NCBI RefSeq assembly: GCF_000143885.2
Contig: NC_018580.1
Coordinates: forward strand, 1 to 64,000
DNA length: 64,000 nt
DNA from: Gordonia sp. KTR9
GTDB taxonomy: Bacteria; Actinomycetota; Actinomycetes; Mycobacteriales; Mycobacteriaceae
Direction: 5' to 3'
Shown here: one piece after another, positions 8,177-15,642 of the stretch
Position numbering within the stretch: position 1 is the stretch's first letter
How the letters are laid out: each line of letters opens with the position of its first letter
The notes under the pieces: generated by a model
What the model was told of the DNA's origin: nothing
Seen by the model: the letters and a program-made list of their open reading frames with translations, nothing else
Databases searched by the model: none
Translations under genes and position numbers: made by a program

Positions 8177-8410
8177 TCAGATGCGTCGGTAGATCAGGAA
8201 TCCGGTGTGCTTGCCGATTCCGACGAACTCGACGTCGTCGGTTCCGAATGCTGCGCGAGCCACCGAGGTCGCCAACGCCGGCGACAGCTGGCCGTCGAGG
8301 TGTACGCGGTCGCCGCGCACGAGAGCGCGTGGCAGTTCTCGAGCGACCTGCTCAAGTGTGATGCCGCAGGCGATCTCGGTGTTGGTCAGTTCATGGGTGT
8401 AGTGGGTCAT
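8177..8410 (-). CDS. Hypothetical protein, 77 residues
   Basis: Starts MTHYTHELTNTEIACGITLEQVARELPRAL; soluble, mixed alpha/beta, with a C-terminal VGIGKHTGFLIYRR segment. Not recognised. The ATG at 8410 lies nine bases after the stop of the basic 56-residue gene at 8419, so the two form an operon. Ribosome binding may rely on GGGTAG within the end of the upstream gene. Confidence 0.6.
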   Translation of the reverse strand: MTHYTHELTNTEIACGITLEQVARELPRALVRGDRVHLDGQLSPALATSVARAAFGTDDVEFVGIGKHTGFLIYRRI

Positions 8411-8418
8411 GCGCGCGC

Positions 8419-8589
8419 CTACCCGCGCCCGGTCAGGCCGGGACGGACGTCTCGCCGCACCTGGCGCCGTTCGCGGCGGTTAGCGCGGCGCTTGATCGCC
8501 TTGAGCTCGCCCGCCCGCCAGCTGTGGACGTGGCGGGACTTGGAGAATGCGTCGATCTCGTCGCCGCCAATTGCTTTGCGTCGTGCCAT
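8419..8589 (-). CDS. Basic 56-residue protein
   Basis: Reads MARRKAIGGDEIDAFSKSRH and then VHSWRAGELKAIKRRANRRE, ending in an arginine-rich tail. GAAGGTGG lies six bases before the ATG. About a third of residues are Arg or Lys, so nucleic-acid or ribosome binding is plausible. The sequence resembles small basic head/tail-region proteins of actinobacteriophages, but I cannot name a family. It is followed within nine bases by the next minus-strand gene. Confidence 0.6.
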   Translation of the reverse strand: MARRKAIGGDEIDAFSKSRHVHSWRAGELKAIKRRANRRERRQVRRDVRPGLTGRG

Positions 8590-8636
8590 GATGTCCACCT
8601 TCGTGTGTGTCGTGAGGGTTCAGTGCGACCTCTGGC

Positions 8637-8651
8637 GGCAGCTGTGCTGCT
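8637..8651 (-). repeat. GC-RNA-GC stem-loop, copy 1
   Basis: GGCAGC-TGT-GCTGCT on the plus strand; on the sense (minus) strand the loop is ACA. Five Watson-Crick pairs plus one wobble-type position. It lies 48 bases upstream of the start at 8589, within that gene's leader. Confidence 0.5.
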
Positions 8652-8661
8652 GCACGCCCGA

Positions 8662-8895
8662 TCAGAGGTCCCTGGTGCCCACCACACATGCCCGATCGAG
8701 CAGCCCGCACTCCTGGCAGAGGCTGGGTTTCGGCGCCATGCCGCCGTCATCGAGGAGGCGTAGTAGATGGTCTCTGCAGGTTGGCGTCAGGTCCGGATTG
8801 TGGCCGCATAGGGTGTTGGTCTCCACCAGCGCCACAGGTGGTTCCGCGTGGGCTAGTCCCCAACCACAGTGAGGTGTTCGATTTCGGCGTCGCAT
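8662..8895 (-). CDS. Zinc-finger mini-protein, 77 residues
   Basis: Contains CGHNPDLTPTCRDHLLRLL and CQECGLLDRACVVGT, giving several Cys/His pairs that could hold one or two zinc ions. GAGGA stands seven bases before the ATG at 8895; a GTG directly before it is too close to the ribosome-binding site. Function unknown; such small treble-clef or ribbon proteins are common in actinobacterial mobile elements. Confidence 0.65.
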   Translation of the reverse strand: MRRRNRTPHCGWGLAHAEPPVALVETNTLCGHNPDLTPTCRDHLLRLLDDGGMAPKPSLCQECGLLDRACVVGTRDL

Positions 8896-8946
8896 CACGT
8901 TTCCTCAACAGTCGGACGTTCACGGCGGGTATTTCCAGTGTGAAGC

Positions 8947-8983
8947 CTGCACCCCGGGCCTCAAGGTGAGGTCCGGGGTGCAG
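8947..8983 (-). terminator. Long hairpin after the zinc-ribbon gene at 9001
   Basis: CTGCACCCCGG (8947-8957) pairs with 8973-8983, and the stem continues inward with CCTCA/TGAGG, leaving a three-base loop. It lies immediately downstream of the stop at 9001 on the minus strand. Confidence 0.75.
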
Positions 8984-9000
8984 GGGGTGTGGCGGCGCAC

Positions 9001-9144
9001 TCAGGCGGCGCAGAGGTCGATCTGGAGGTCGCGGTAGCCGCAGGCCCCGCAGATGTAGGCGGCCTGGCGATTCTGGTCGTAACCGAACTCCAGCTCGAGG
9101 GCATCGTCGCAGCTGTCGACACAACCGTTGGGGCACACAGGCAT
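9001..9144 (-). CDS. 47-residue zinc-ribbon protein
   Basis: MPVCPNGCVDSCDDALELEF is followed by YICGACGYRDLQIDLCAA. Two CxxC-type knuckles (CPNGC and CGAC) separated by about 27 residues form a classical zinc ribbon. The start is fixed by GAAGGA six bases before the ATG at 9144; the longer upstream reading has no support. Role unknown. Confidence 0.7.
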   Translation of the reverse strand: MPVCPNGCVDSCDDALELEFGYDQNRQAAYICGACGYRDLQIDLCAA

Positions 9145-9190
9145 GAGGATTCCTTCGTTCGGAGTGACCTTCTTCTTCACGACGGTTTCC

Positions 9191-9211
9191 GACGGCAGCT
9201 CCGCTGCTGTC
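9191..9211 (-). repeat. GC-RNA-GC stem-loop, copy 2
   Basis: GACGGCAGC-TCC-GCTGCTGTC on the plus strand; sense loop GGA. The nine-pair stem has a single G-U position. It lies 47 bases upstream of the start at 9144, matching the distance of copy 1 from its gene. Confidence 0.6.
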
Positions 9212-9263
9212 TTGTCCTGAAACGACCTTGCTCGCAACACGAATGCCTCACCGGGTGTCTGAG

Positions 9264-9662
9264 TTAGACCTCCAGCACGCTGCCGCGGCGAAGCTCAGAT
9301 TCGGAGCAGCAGATGTCGTATCCGCCGACTGGGTAGCTGGGGTGGTCGCTGGCGATGATCCGGCAGTCCCAGTACCCGTCGTGACGGCGAGGGAGCGGCG
9401 CATCCGCAGCCGTCTGCTGAAACCGCAGGGGAAGGACCACAATGCGGTGACGGCCGGTGCACTCATGAGACAGACCGCCGGTGGTTCCGGTGCAGGGGTG
9501 GGTCTCGTACCAGGGCAGTTCGATCAGGTGGTGTTTGTCGACATGAGGGGTGGTCACCGGGAGCAGCGAGAGGCTGTGATTGGTGGAGCCGACCGGGGCC
9601 TGGGCCAGGCGGGCGGTTTCCTCGGTGTCGGTCTCGACGAGCTTGATGCCGTGGAATGTCAT
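9264..9662 (-). CDS. Hypothetical Cys/His-rich protein
   Basis: 132 residues. AAGGAG is nine bases before the ATG. The chain is rich in His, Cys and Thr (HPCTGTTGGLSHECTGRH, GYWDCRIIASDHPSYPVGGY, DICCSES), suggesting metal binding, but the spacing does not match a family I know. A GACCTTC/GAAGGTC hairpin at 9693-9711 lies in its leader. Confidence 0.6.
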   Translation of the reverse strand: MTFHGIKLVETDTEETARLAQAPVGSTNHSLSLLPVTTPHVDKHHLIELPWYETHPCTGTTGGLSHECTGRHRIVVLPLRFQQTAADAPLPRRHDGYWDCRIIASDHPSYPVGGYDICCSESELRRGSVLEV

Positions 9663-9692
9663 GGGGTGGTTCTCCTTACTGTGAACGCCATC

Positions 9693-9711
9693 GACCTTCT
9701 CCTCGAAGGTC
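9693..9711 (-). promoter_or_regulatory. Leader hairpin GACCTTC-TCCTC-GAAGGTC
   Basis: Perfect seven-pair stem with a five-base loop (GAGGA in the sense direction), 31 bases upstream of the start at 9662. It also overlaps the end of the upstream zinc-ribbon gene by two bases. Similar position to the three-base-loop family but a different loop. Confidence 0.45.
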
Positions 9712-9925
9712 AGACGTCGTTTGCGTGCTGGATCTCGTAGCCTTCGAGATCACCGATCTCGTCATCCCATGTCGAGGGATTTCCGCGCCAGTCATCACGG
9801 AGTCGCTGTCCGGATGCGTTGTACTCAGCGCCACAGGTGCAGGTGACATCGCTTTCGCCGGGCCACCGTTCAACGGTCGTTCCGCACTTCCCGCAGATCC
9901 ATGTCTTGGTCGGGCCTTCACTCAT
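9710..9925 (-). CDS. 71-residue zinc-ribbon protein
   Basis: Begins MSEGPTKTWICGKCGTTVER and continues VTCTCGAEYNASGQRLRDDW. CGKC and CTC form a compact ribbon, and the tract after it (NPSTWDDEIGDLEGYEIQ) resembles a conserved actinobacterial phage/plasmid mini-protein family that I recognise by pattern but cannot name. GGAGG lies about twelve bases before the ATG. Confidence 0.7.
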   Translation of the reverse strand: MSEGPTKTWICGKCGTTVERWPGESDVTCTCGAEYNASGQRLRDDWRGNPSTWDDEIGDLEGYEIQHANDV

Positions 9926-9991
9926 CAGGTCTCGTGTCCTCCATCGCCGGTAGGCGGCTGTGTCATGTCTTCTGTCGGAGCAGTTCCTGCC

Positions 9992-10006
9992 GGCGGCTAT
10001 GCCGCT
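9992..10006 (-). repeat. GC-RNA-GC stem-loop, copy 3
   Basis: GGCGGC-TAT-GCCGCT on the plus strand; sense loop ATA. It lies 67 bases upstream of the start at 9925. The flanking TTCCTGCCGGC is nearly repeated at copy 7. Confidence 0.55.
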
Positions 10007-10039
10007 GAGTTCCGAAACCGTCTAGCAGACATGAGAAGA

Positions 10040-10074
10040 AAGACCCGGTCCACCATCTCGGTGAACCGGGTCTT
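10040..10074 (-). terminator. Terminator of the gene at 10077
   Basis: AAGACCCGGT (10040-10049) pairs with ACCGGGTCTT (10065-10074), abutting the stop codon at 10077. Leftward transcription would meet it directly after translation ends. Confidence 0.7.
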
Positions 10075-10076
10075 GA

Positions 10077-10544
10077 TCAGTTCTTCAGGGCGATCGCGAG
10101 CGACTTCGCGGTGCGGTCGGTCACCCCGGAGTAGACGCGAGCGGAACCTTCGCCGGCGGTCAGGCCCCACCGGATCTTGGTGCGTGCCGATCCGGCGGCC
10201 CGGCGCACGATGCCTCGGCCGCCGGCGCGAACTACGTTGTCGTTGAGGTTGCGCAGGTTGCGCAGCTCCGCGAGCAAATCTCGGGCGCTGTAGTTGGGCA
10301 GACCTGTCACGGCCGGGGTGTCGAGAGCGTCCAGATGGACGATCAGATCTTCGATGTAGGCGCCGAACGCGGTGATCGTGTCAGCGTCGTTGGCGGCGAC
10401 GAACCTCTTGTAGCGTTCGCCACGAGCGTTCCACTCGGCGATGATGGTGCGTTGCTCGGCCTTCCAGGCTTGCAGGCCGAGGCCCAACTCCAGGCTGGGC
10501 TGCTCAGCGGTGCGGGAGATCGGCGCGGCGGTGGCAGTGGTCAT
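10077..10544 (-). CDS. Hypothetical helical protein, 155 residues
   Basis: AGGAA lies five bases before the ATG at 10544. The chain is largely alpha-helical (LQAWKAEQRTIIAEWNARGE, RDLLAELRNLRNLNDNVVRA) with a basic C-terminal domain (GRGIVRRAAGSARTKIRWGL). No motif I recognise. It is preceded by a leader stem-loop and lies divergently from a lipoprotein gene. Confidence 0.65.
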   Translation of the reverse strand: MTTATAAPISRTAEQPSLELGLGLQAWKAEQRTIIAEWNARGERYKRFVAANDADTITAFGAYIEDLIVHLDALDTPAVTGLPNYSARDLLAELRNLRNLNDNVVRAGGRGIVRRAAGSARTKIRWGLTAGEGSARVYSGVTDRTAKSLAIALKN

Positions 10545-10626
10545 GATGTTTCCTGTCGTCGAAGTCTGCCGAATCAATGTCCGATCAGGGCTGATCGTTA
10601 TGATTCTGTTCAGGTACTTCTCCGCA

Positions 10627-10643
10627 GGGCTGCTCCGCTGCCC
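10627..10643 (-). repeat. GC-RNA-GC stem-loop, copy 4
   Basis: GGGCTGC-TCC-GCTGCCC on the plus strand, one internal T-T mismatch; sense loop GGA for the minus gene starting at 10544, 83 bases away. It lies in a divergent intergenic region, so it could also serve the plus-strand lipoprotein gene. Confidence 0.5.
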
Positions 10644-10796
10644 ATGGGTCTGCCACGGGGAGACTCACGCAGAACGACGCCGACGAAACTCGCGAATGAG
10701 AATTGCCGCGGACTTGTCGACGACGTCCGCGCCGCGCGAGCTGAGGCCGTCACCATTCGCCGGACCCGCCACAACGGAAAGAGAGTTCTGAACCCC

Positions 10797-11339
10797 ATGC
10801 GGAAATCACTTGCGCTCTGCGGTTTCATCGCCTCGGCGCTACTGCTGGCTGGCTGCTCCGGAGGAGAGGAGTCGGCACCCACGACCTACACCCGGGAGAC
10901 ACCGACCTCGGCGGACTTCGACTGGGGCCAGGAGACCGAGACCACACCGGAACCGACCTACACCACCACGACCAACCGTTCGGTGCAGCAGCCTGCCGAC
11001 CGGGGAGTCTGCGAGGAAGCGTCCCCCTCCGTGGTTGCCCGCATCCAGAGGGACATCAAGCCCAACGTCTCCTTCTCGGGAAACATCGAGGGCGCCTGGA
11101 TGCTCATGCTCGATGATCCGTCGAATGAGTCCATCATCGTGGGAGGACTGACTGCCGACCTTCCCAGTAACTTCCAGCCCCTGGTGTGGGAGATCACGGA
11201 GAGGGACAAGATCTTCTCTCTCAGTCTCAATACCGCCGAGATCACCACCGGAAGTTACGCCGGTCAGCTAGAGCCTTCCCTCGCCGCCGCGGTCATGCAG
11301 GTACAACGGTGCGTCAGAGCTAACGCTGCAGTCGAGTAG
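10797..11339 (+). CDS. Secreted lipoprotein, 180 residues
   Basis: MRKSLALCGFIASALLLAGC is a textbook lipoprotein signal with lipobox LAGC. The mature chain has a Thr/Pro/Glu-rich stalk followed by a compact domain with two cysteines (GVCEEASPS and VQRCVRANAAVE). GGAAAGAGAG precedes the ATG. Likely anchored on the outer face of the membrane; function unknown. A related exported protein lies at 16952. Flanking minus-strand genes indicate an independent transcript. Confidence 0.8.
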   Translation: MRKSLALCGFIASALLLAGCSGGEESAPTTYTRETPTSADFDWGQETETTPEPTYTTTTNRSVQQPADRGVCEEASPSVVARIQRDIKPNVSFSGNIEGAWMLMLDDPSNESIIVGGLTADLPSNFQPLVWEITERDKIFSLSLNTAEITTGSYAGQLEPSLAAAVMQVQRCVRANAAVE

Positions 11340-11363
11340 GTCGACACGGTAGGTCGACACGAT

Positions 11364-11570
11364 CTACTCGGCGTCGAGTGTGGTGACAACGGTTCCGGCC
11401 TCGGTCGCGTACGCGCGGGCTTCGGTCTGTTCGGCGTCAGTGAAAGCGCGGATCTGGGCCGGTCGCCCCGGTGGGCGCACGATCAGGGTGAGGTCAGCGA
11501 GCTCGGCGCGAGCGCGTGTGGGCGCGCGGCGATCGCTGATTCCGCCAGCGGAATCGATGTTCTCGGTCAT
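11364..11570 (-). CDS. Hypothetical protein, 68 residues
   Basis: Begins MTENIDSAGGISDRRAPTRA; the second half contains FTDAEQTEARAYATEAGTVV. Its ATG overlaps the stop of the upstream gene (ATGA), so it is coupled to it. Not recognised. Composition suggests a small soluble helix-strand unit. Confidence 0.6.
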   Translation of the reverse strand: MTENIDSAGGISDRRAPTRARAELADLTLIVRPPGRPAQIRAFTDAEQTEARAYATEAGTVVTTLDAE

Positions 11571-11893
11571 GGCTCGTCTTTCGTGTCGTGCTCGGCCGGA
11601 TGGATCGCGACGGCGGCAACAGTGAGCGGGATCGCGGCGTGAGACAGCTCATTGGCACTCGACACGCGCACCGAGACCACCCCTAGCCACCGACCGTCGC
11701 TGCTCTGTAACCACGCGTGCTGCCAACCCTGCATCCGGTGCTCGAGGCGCGCGCCACCGGTCCTCACTCGCAGTGGGACCGTGTTCGCTGGAGTGAACAC
11801 GCCGGCGACGCCCGCCGCGGCCATGTCGATCCACACCGGTCGTGGCGGGTCGTACAACCGTAGCGTCCGGCGATCAGACCACTCCTCGAACAC
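11567..11893 (-). CDS. Hypothetical protein, about 108 residues
   Basis: Best-supported part runs from VFEEWSDRRTLRLYDPPRPV to HPAEHDTKDEP. The start is taken as GTG 11893 because a TAGACT -10-like element lies just upstream and nothing before it looks coding; alternatives are GTG 12001 or ATG 11995. Alternating beta strands dominate. Overlaps the next gene by four bases. Function unknown. Confidence 0.5.
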   Translation of the reverse strand: MFEEWSDRRTLRLYDPPRPVWIDMAAAGVAGVFTPANTVPLRVRTGGARLEHRMQGWQHAWLQSSDGRWLGVVSVRVSSANELSHAAIPLTVAAVAIHPAEHDTKDEP

Positions 11894-11922
11894 GCATTCG
11901 AGTCTAGCTGTACGATGATGGA

Positions 11923-11993
11923 GACCGGCACGGGACGTCCGGTGAGGAACGCGGAGGGAAGCCGCTGACCCTTGCCGGCCGTCCGTGCCGGTC
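11923..11993. repeat. Large imperfect inverted repeat
   Basis: GACCGGCACGGGACG at 11923-11937 pairs with 11980-11993 with one bulged G, and inner CCGG arms could extend it. The resulting 70-base hairpin lies upstream of the gene starting at 11893. It could be a terminator for the gene at 12065 or an operator. Confidence 0.5.
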
Positions 11994-12064
11994 ATGTTCA
12001 CTGGTGGCTGTCCGGGGTGCGGGTTCCACCCAATTCGACGGCGAAGTGTCGCACCGTTCGGTGA

Positions 12065-12637
12065 TCAGTCGTCGAACTCCGAGAGCTCCCCATAGTGACC
12101 GTCCCGAGTCACGACCAGAGTCCAGTCGCTGTCATGACGGTAACTACCACCGAGTTCGGCCAGCTGAGGACCCAGATCGCCATCATCGACAACGGAAACG
12201 ATCTCGCCGTGACTGTCGGCAGGCGACGACACGAGTAGCCGCGATTGGTCTTTCCTGAAATAGCTCAGTTCGCCAGACGGGAACCAGCCGTTGTCATACC
12301 AGGAAACCTGGATGCGAAGAGCATAGATCTCGTCGTGGTCGACGATGGCACCCTTAGGCTGTCCATCGAGCGACTGCTGCGCACACCAGAACTCGGGATC
12401 GAGCACGGTCCAGGTGGTGATGTCTTCGAGGATCCTGTCGAACACGTCCTTGGCGATCCGAGTGTTCTCGTCATCACCGAGCGTGATACCGGCCGAGGCC
12501 ACGTCCAGAGCGTGGATGAACTCCATGCCGGTCACTGAAGCGGTGAAAATGTGCTCCGCGCCGGCATCGTCAACGACGACGAGTTGATGGGCACCATCGA
12601 CGGTGTGGGCGCGGACGGTGCGCAGAGTGCGAGTCAC
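12065..12637 (-). CDS. Hypothetical protein, 190 residues
   Basis: Starts at GTG 12637, seven bases after AAGGAG, overlapping the upstream gene's stop by four bases. Sequence reads VTRTLRTVRAHTVDGAHQLV and later WTVLDPEFWCAQQSLDG, with an acidic end. Mixed alpha/beta, soluble, no recognised motif. Part of an operon that includes the ATP-grasp and methyltransferase genes upstream. Confidence 0.65.
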   Translation of the reverse strand: MTRTLRTVRAHTVDGAHQLVVVDDAGAEHIFTASVTGMEFIHALDVASAGITLGDDENTRIAKDVFDRILEDITTWTVLDPEFWCAQQSLDGQPKGAIVDHDEIYALRIQVSWYDNGWFPSGELSYFRKDQSRLLVSSPADSHGEIVSVVDDGDLGPQLAELGGSYRHDSDWTLVVTRDGHYGELSEFDD

Positions 12638-12795
12638 GACGGTTTCTCCTTGTTGGAAGTGGGGTCTCGGCGCCACTGCCGCTGCGTGCGGCGGTACGAC
12701 CACCAGGCGCGCAGGAATCTGAGTGCGCGCGTGGGCGTCTTGTCGCGAACGAAGAACGCCTGGGCGGCGATGTATCGGATGTGAATGGTGGCCAT
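12634..12795 (-). CDS. Basic 53-residue protein
   Basis: MATIHIRYIAAQAFFVRDKT is followed by RALRFLRAWWSYRRTQRQWR. Strongly basic, aromatic helix at the end. Start taken as ATG 12795; GTG 12834 is an alternative and neither has a clear ribosome-binding site. It overlaps the next start by four bases. Function unknown. Confidence 0.5.
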   Translation of the reverse strand: MATIHIRYIAAQAFFVRDKTPTRALRFLRAWWSYRRTQRQWRRDPTSNKEKPS

Positions 12796-12885
12796 GTAGT
12801 CGAATTCGCGCGTGCGCGTACTCGAGGCCGGCACTGATTCGTGGGGTCAGGTTGGGTCATCTGGTTCTCTGTTCTGCTGGGACGG

Positions 12886-13947
12886 CTAGCGGACCCGCGT
12901 CGGCGTGTACTCGTAGTAGCCCTTGTGCTCAGTCTGGATGAGTGCGCGAGCCAACGCTTGGGCATCGCACGCGTACAACCCCGCGTTGGAGATCGAGTTG
13001 AACTCGACGACGACAGAGTCGTGCCGAGCGGGGACGTAGGCCATGTCCACGACATAGGTTCGCAGCCCGCGGGCGGCCATATGCGCGATCACCGGGGTGG
13101 CCGCAGCCAAATGCGTACGGACCGTTCGGGAGTCGTCAGTGATGTCGCTGTTCACGGTCGCTGCCACGGAGTTACCTCGGTGCAGCCGCACCGCGGGGTC
13201 GAAAGGGCCCGAACCCGAATGGTCGAGGGGGGTGTACTCCTCGATGCACCCGGCCCCGGTGACGGGAATCCCGTCGACGACGAAGACTCGATACTCGTAG
13301 GTTATCTCGATCCATGGACTGACGAGGAAAGCCGAGCGCACGCCATCGAGCCGGACCATGGTCCAGTCGAAGGCGTCGTGTAGCCGGCGGTTGATGACGC
13401 GCGTGTCGGGATCGAGCTCGATGCGGGCTATGCCTTGTTTGTGACCGGCGACCTTCACGACCGCCGCCGTGTGGCCGGCGGCCGCCAGGGTGGTCAAGTG
13501 CTGGGAGAGATCGTCAGCGCCGAGCGTTACGGATTCGCTGTCATAGGTGCAGACGGCGAACGTGCGGCCAGTCATATCGAGGGGAAGTCCAGCGAGAAGC
13601 TCCTCGAAGGCGTCCGCTCCGTGATACCCACCGTGTTCGTTGATACGCAGCGGCCCCATCCGGCAGGCTAGATCTTCTGAAGACCAGCATTTCGCGCTGC
13701 TGCGGAGTTCGATGGCGAGGCCGGCGTCGAGAGCTGCTCGGTAGGTCGTGGCGATCCGCACGGCGTCTTCCCAGAAATCCTCGACGTCGGCGGCTGGGTC
13801 GATCGGACCCTCGTCGAACCCTGCGGCCCAGATCTGTTCAAGAATGTCGAGCATTTGGGTGAGACGCTCACCGCTGGGGGCGCGACCGTCTTTGGTGATC
13901 AGGCCAGGAAACGGCCGGAGAGCATGTGTCATGAATACGGTGGACAT
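12886..13947 (-). CDS. ATP-grasp domain protein
   Basis: 353-residue protein. The C-terminal half has the layout of ATP-grasp enzymes: a lysine-bearing strand (AAVVKVAGHKQGIARIE), EITYEYRVFVVDGIPVTGAG, and the metal-binding end VVVEFNSISNAGLYACD, where Glu and Asn bind magnesium. It resembles the R2K-type ATP-grasp families found in phages and plasmids, some of which are proposed to ligate amino acids or peptides to a partner. No substrate can be read from the sequence. It follows the methyltransferase gene by 88 bases on the same strand. AAGGA precedes the ATG. Confidence 0.75.
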   Translation of the reverse strand: MSTVFMTHALRPFPGLITKDGRAPSGERLTQMLDILEQIWAAGFDEGPIDPAADVEDFWEDAVRIATTYRAALDAGLAIELRSSAKCWSSEDLACRMGPLRINEHGGYHGADAFEELLAGLPLDMTGRTFAVCTYDSESVTLGADDLSQHLTTLAAAGHTAAVVKVAGHKQGIARIELDPDTRVINRRLHDAFDWTMVRLDGVRSAFLVSPWIEITYEYRVFVVDGIPVTGAGCIEEYTPLDHSGSGPFDPAVRLHRGNSVAATVNSDITDDSRTVRTHLAAATPVIAHMAARGLRTYVVDMAYVPARHDSVVVEFNSISNAGLYACDAQALARALIQTEHKGYYEYTPTRVR

Positions 13948-14035
13948 GTGCCATCAGGTCCTTCATGGAGGTAGAGGTGAGTTCTAATGTCGGTGCGGCC
14001 CTGAGCGATTCTGGTTGGAGTTGTGACCGGGGCCC

Positions 14036-15031
14036 TCAGACGGTCGCGCCAAGCGCGGCGAGGACGCGGCCGCCGATCCAGCGGGCTGCGTCGACGGAGA
14101 CCGCGTTGCCGATCTGCTTCTTCACCTCGCCGACTGTGCCGGTGAAGTGATAGCTGTCGGGGAAGCCCTGTCCCCGGGCACATTCCCGGTTGTTGAGCAT
14201 GCGGAATCGCGGGCCGTCGGCGGTCAGTGTGGCGACGCCGTGGTGGTTCCCGCCGGCGGTGATGGTGGCGAGCGGGTGCTCGTCTGCTCGACGAGCTCGA
14301 GCGTTCCGGCGATAGGTCACCAGGTGCGGGGTGTCGAACTCGGTGATCTGTTCGATCTGATTCGAAACGTAGAGTCGACGAGTGACCGGCTTGCCAGGGT
14401 TGGTGTCCAGGATCGCCGCCGCGGTCTTTCGAGCGGGACGCTCGATAGTCAGATCCACGGCCCCGTCGCGAGTGAAGATCGCGAAGTAGCGAACCCGACG
14501 CTGCGCAGCCCCGACGTCGGCGGCATCGAGAATGAGGATCTGCTCGCGGTAGCCCAGCGCACGCATCCCATCCAGCCACCATGAGTACAGCGACCATGCT
14601 TGGAACTCGACGACGTTCTCGACGATGATCGCGTCGTACTGGTGAACCTCGGTGGCTGCGATGACCGCGAACGCGGTTGCTCGATCGATCGATCCGGGAT
14701 CAAGCCGGCGCATCTCCTCTGCTGCAGGGGGCTGTTTGCGGCCGCCGGAACGGGCATGCCACACGCACGAGGGCGACGCCCACAGGATGTCGGTCGACGG
14801 AAACGAGCGCCAGTCGACTTCGGACAGATTGGCGAGAATGTGTTCGGTGTCAGGATGATTCACCTGGTGTGTAGCGACGGCGACCGGCCAGTGGTTCGCC
14901 GCGACCTGGACCGACACGCCGGCTTGGGTCATTCCTTCGGAGCTACCTCCGGCGCCGCTGAAGATGTCGGTCATAGTCAGCGGTCCACCGGACAGCGACG
15001 GCCGCTGCGGATGGGTGAGAAACGTGGTCAT
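14036..15031 (-). CDS. C5-cytosine DNA methyltransferase
   Basis: 331-residue enzyme with the ordered motifs of the family: I (MTDIFSGAGGSSEGM, residues 20-34), IV with the catalytic cysteine in ASPSCVWHA (Cys89), VI (IIVENVVEF), VIII (AQRRVRYFAIF), a short target-recognition region with LATITAGGNHHGVATL, and X (QIGNAVSVDAARWIGGRVL). CAGGAG precedes the ATG at 15031. Motif IV has PSC in place of the usual PC, a variant seen in actinophage orphan methyltransferases. No restriction endonuclease is adjacent, so it is probably an orphan enzyme that masks plasmid DNA from host restriction. Confidence 0.9.
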   Translation of the reverse strand: MTTFLTHPQRPSLSGGPLTMTDIFSGAGGSSEGMTQAGVSVQVAANHWPVAVATHQVNHPDTEHILANLSEVDWRSFPSTDILWASPSCVWHARSGGRKQPPAAEEMRRLDPGSIDRATAFAVIAATEVHQYDAIIVENVVEFQAWSLYSWWLDGMRALGYREQILILDAADVGAAQRRVRYFAIFTRDGAVDLTIERPARKTAAAILDTNPGKPVTRRLYVSNQIEQITEFDTPHLVTYRRNARARRADEHPLATITAGGNHHGVATLTADGPRFRMLNNRECARGQGFPDSYHFTGTVGEVKKQIGNAVSVDAARWIGGRVLAALGATV

Positions 15032-15094
15032 CGACAGACTCCTGTGGTGTGTGGGTGAGCGAGATCGGCGCAAGATCGACGTGTGCGAAAAAGA

Positions 15095-15130
15095 GGGACC
15101 GCAACGCTGTGGAGCAAGCGTTGCGGTCCC
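15095..15130 (-). terminator. Terminator upstream of the methyltransferase
   Basis: A perfect 14-pair stem GGGACCGCAACGCT (15095-15108) with 15117-15130, followed in the leftward direction by TCTTTTTC. It ends the transcript of the gene at 15421 and separates it from the methyltransferase unit. Confidence 0.85.
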
Positions 15131-15166
15131 ATGTCCCGAACCGGATTGATTCAGGGGCGAAGTCCT

Positions 15167-15206
15167 ATCCGCAGCGCACCCGGTAGCGAGGAGGTGCGCT
15201 GCGGAT
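15167..15206. repeat. Perfect 14-base inverted repeat
   Basis: ATCCGCAGCGCACC (15167-15180) pairs with 15193-15206. It has no T-run and lies beside the terminator at 15095, so it may be a second terminator or a protein-binding site. The rest of the 15207-15420 interval shows no gene. Confidence 0.6.
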
Positions 15207-15420
15207 GAGGGGGATGTGAGAGCAGGTCGCGTGTTCGACGCGGTGTCTGATCGCACCCTCTTCGCATGACGGCGCTTAGACCGTCCGGTTGTCAGCGCGA
15301 GGCCAGCGACGATGATGGCCGAATCGGCATCGCAGCCCTGTCCTCACAGCCATTTCCGACGGGCGCTGTGCGCCTGTCCTTCGATATATCAACCGGCATG
15401 GATCGCCGGATACGAGCCCC

Positions 15421-15642
15421 TCATGCCGGGTCCGATGGCGCGTAGTCTTGCCGGTACTTTCGCTCGAGACCTTCAGGGGTGACCCAGTGTTCACGGCCGG
15501 TGTGGCAGTTCCGGACCTTGACTGACCGGTTGCCGCCTGTGTGCGACAGGAAGTCCGTGACTACCTCGAACGGTATGCCGTCCGCCTTCCGAGTCCAGAA
15601 CGAACCCTTGAGAGTCCTCACGACGAGGTTGGGAGTGGTCAC
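15421..15642 (-). CDS. Hypothetical protein, 73 residues
   Basis: GTG start at 15642 overlaps the upstream stop (GTGA). Reads MTTPNLVVRTLKGSFWTRKA with a later NRSVKVRNCHTGREHWVTPE, suggesting a small beta-rich domain with a basic face. Not recognised. Last gene before the terminator at 15095. Confidence 0.6.
   Translation of the reverse strand: MTTPNLVVRTLKGSFWTRKADGIPFEVVTDFLSHTGGNRSVKVRNCHTGREHWVTPEGLERKYRQDYAPSDPA

Noticed and set aside
10335..10796. N-terminal extension of the lipoprotein gene at 10797
   Set aside because: The extension overlaps the minus-strand gene at 10077-10544 and would bury the lipoprotein signal; the ATG at 10797 has a ribosome-binding site.
11338..11362. Tandem TAGGTCGACACG repeat after the lipoprotein
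   Set aside because: Only two short copies at a stop codon; too little to call a feature.
12841..13383. 180-codon plus-strand frame opposite the ATP-grasp gene
   Set aside because: The minus-strand frame carries ordered ATP-grasp motifs; the plus frame has none.
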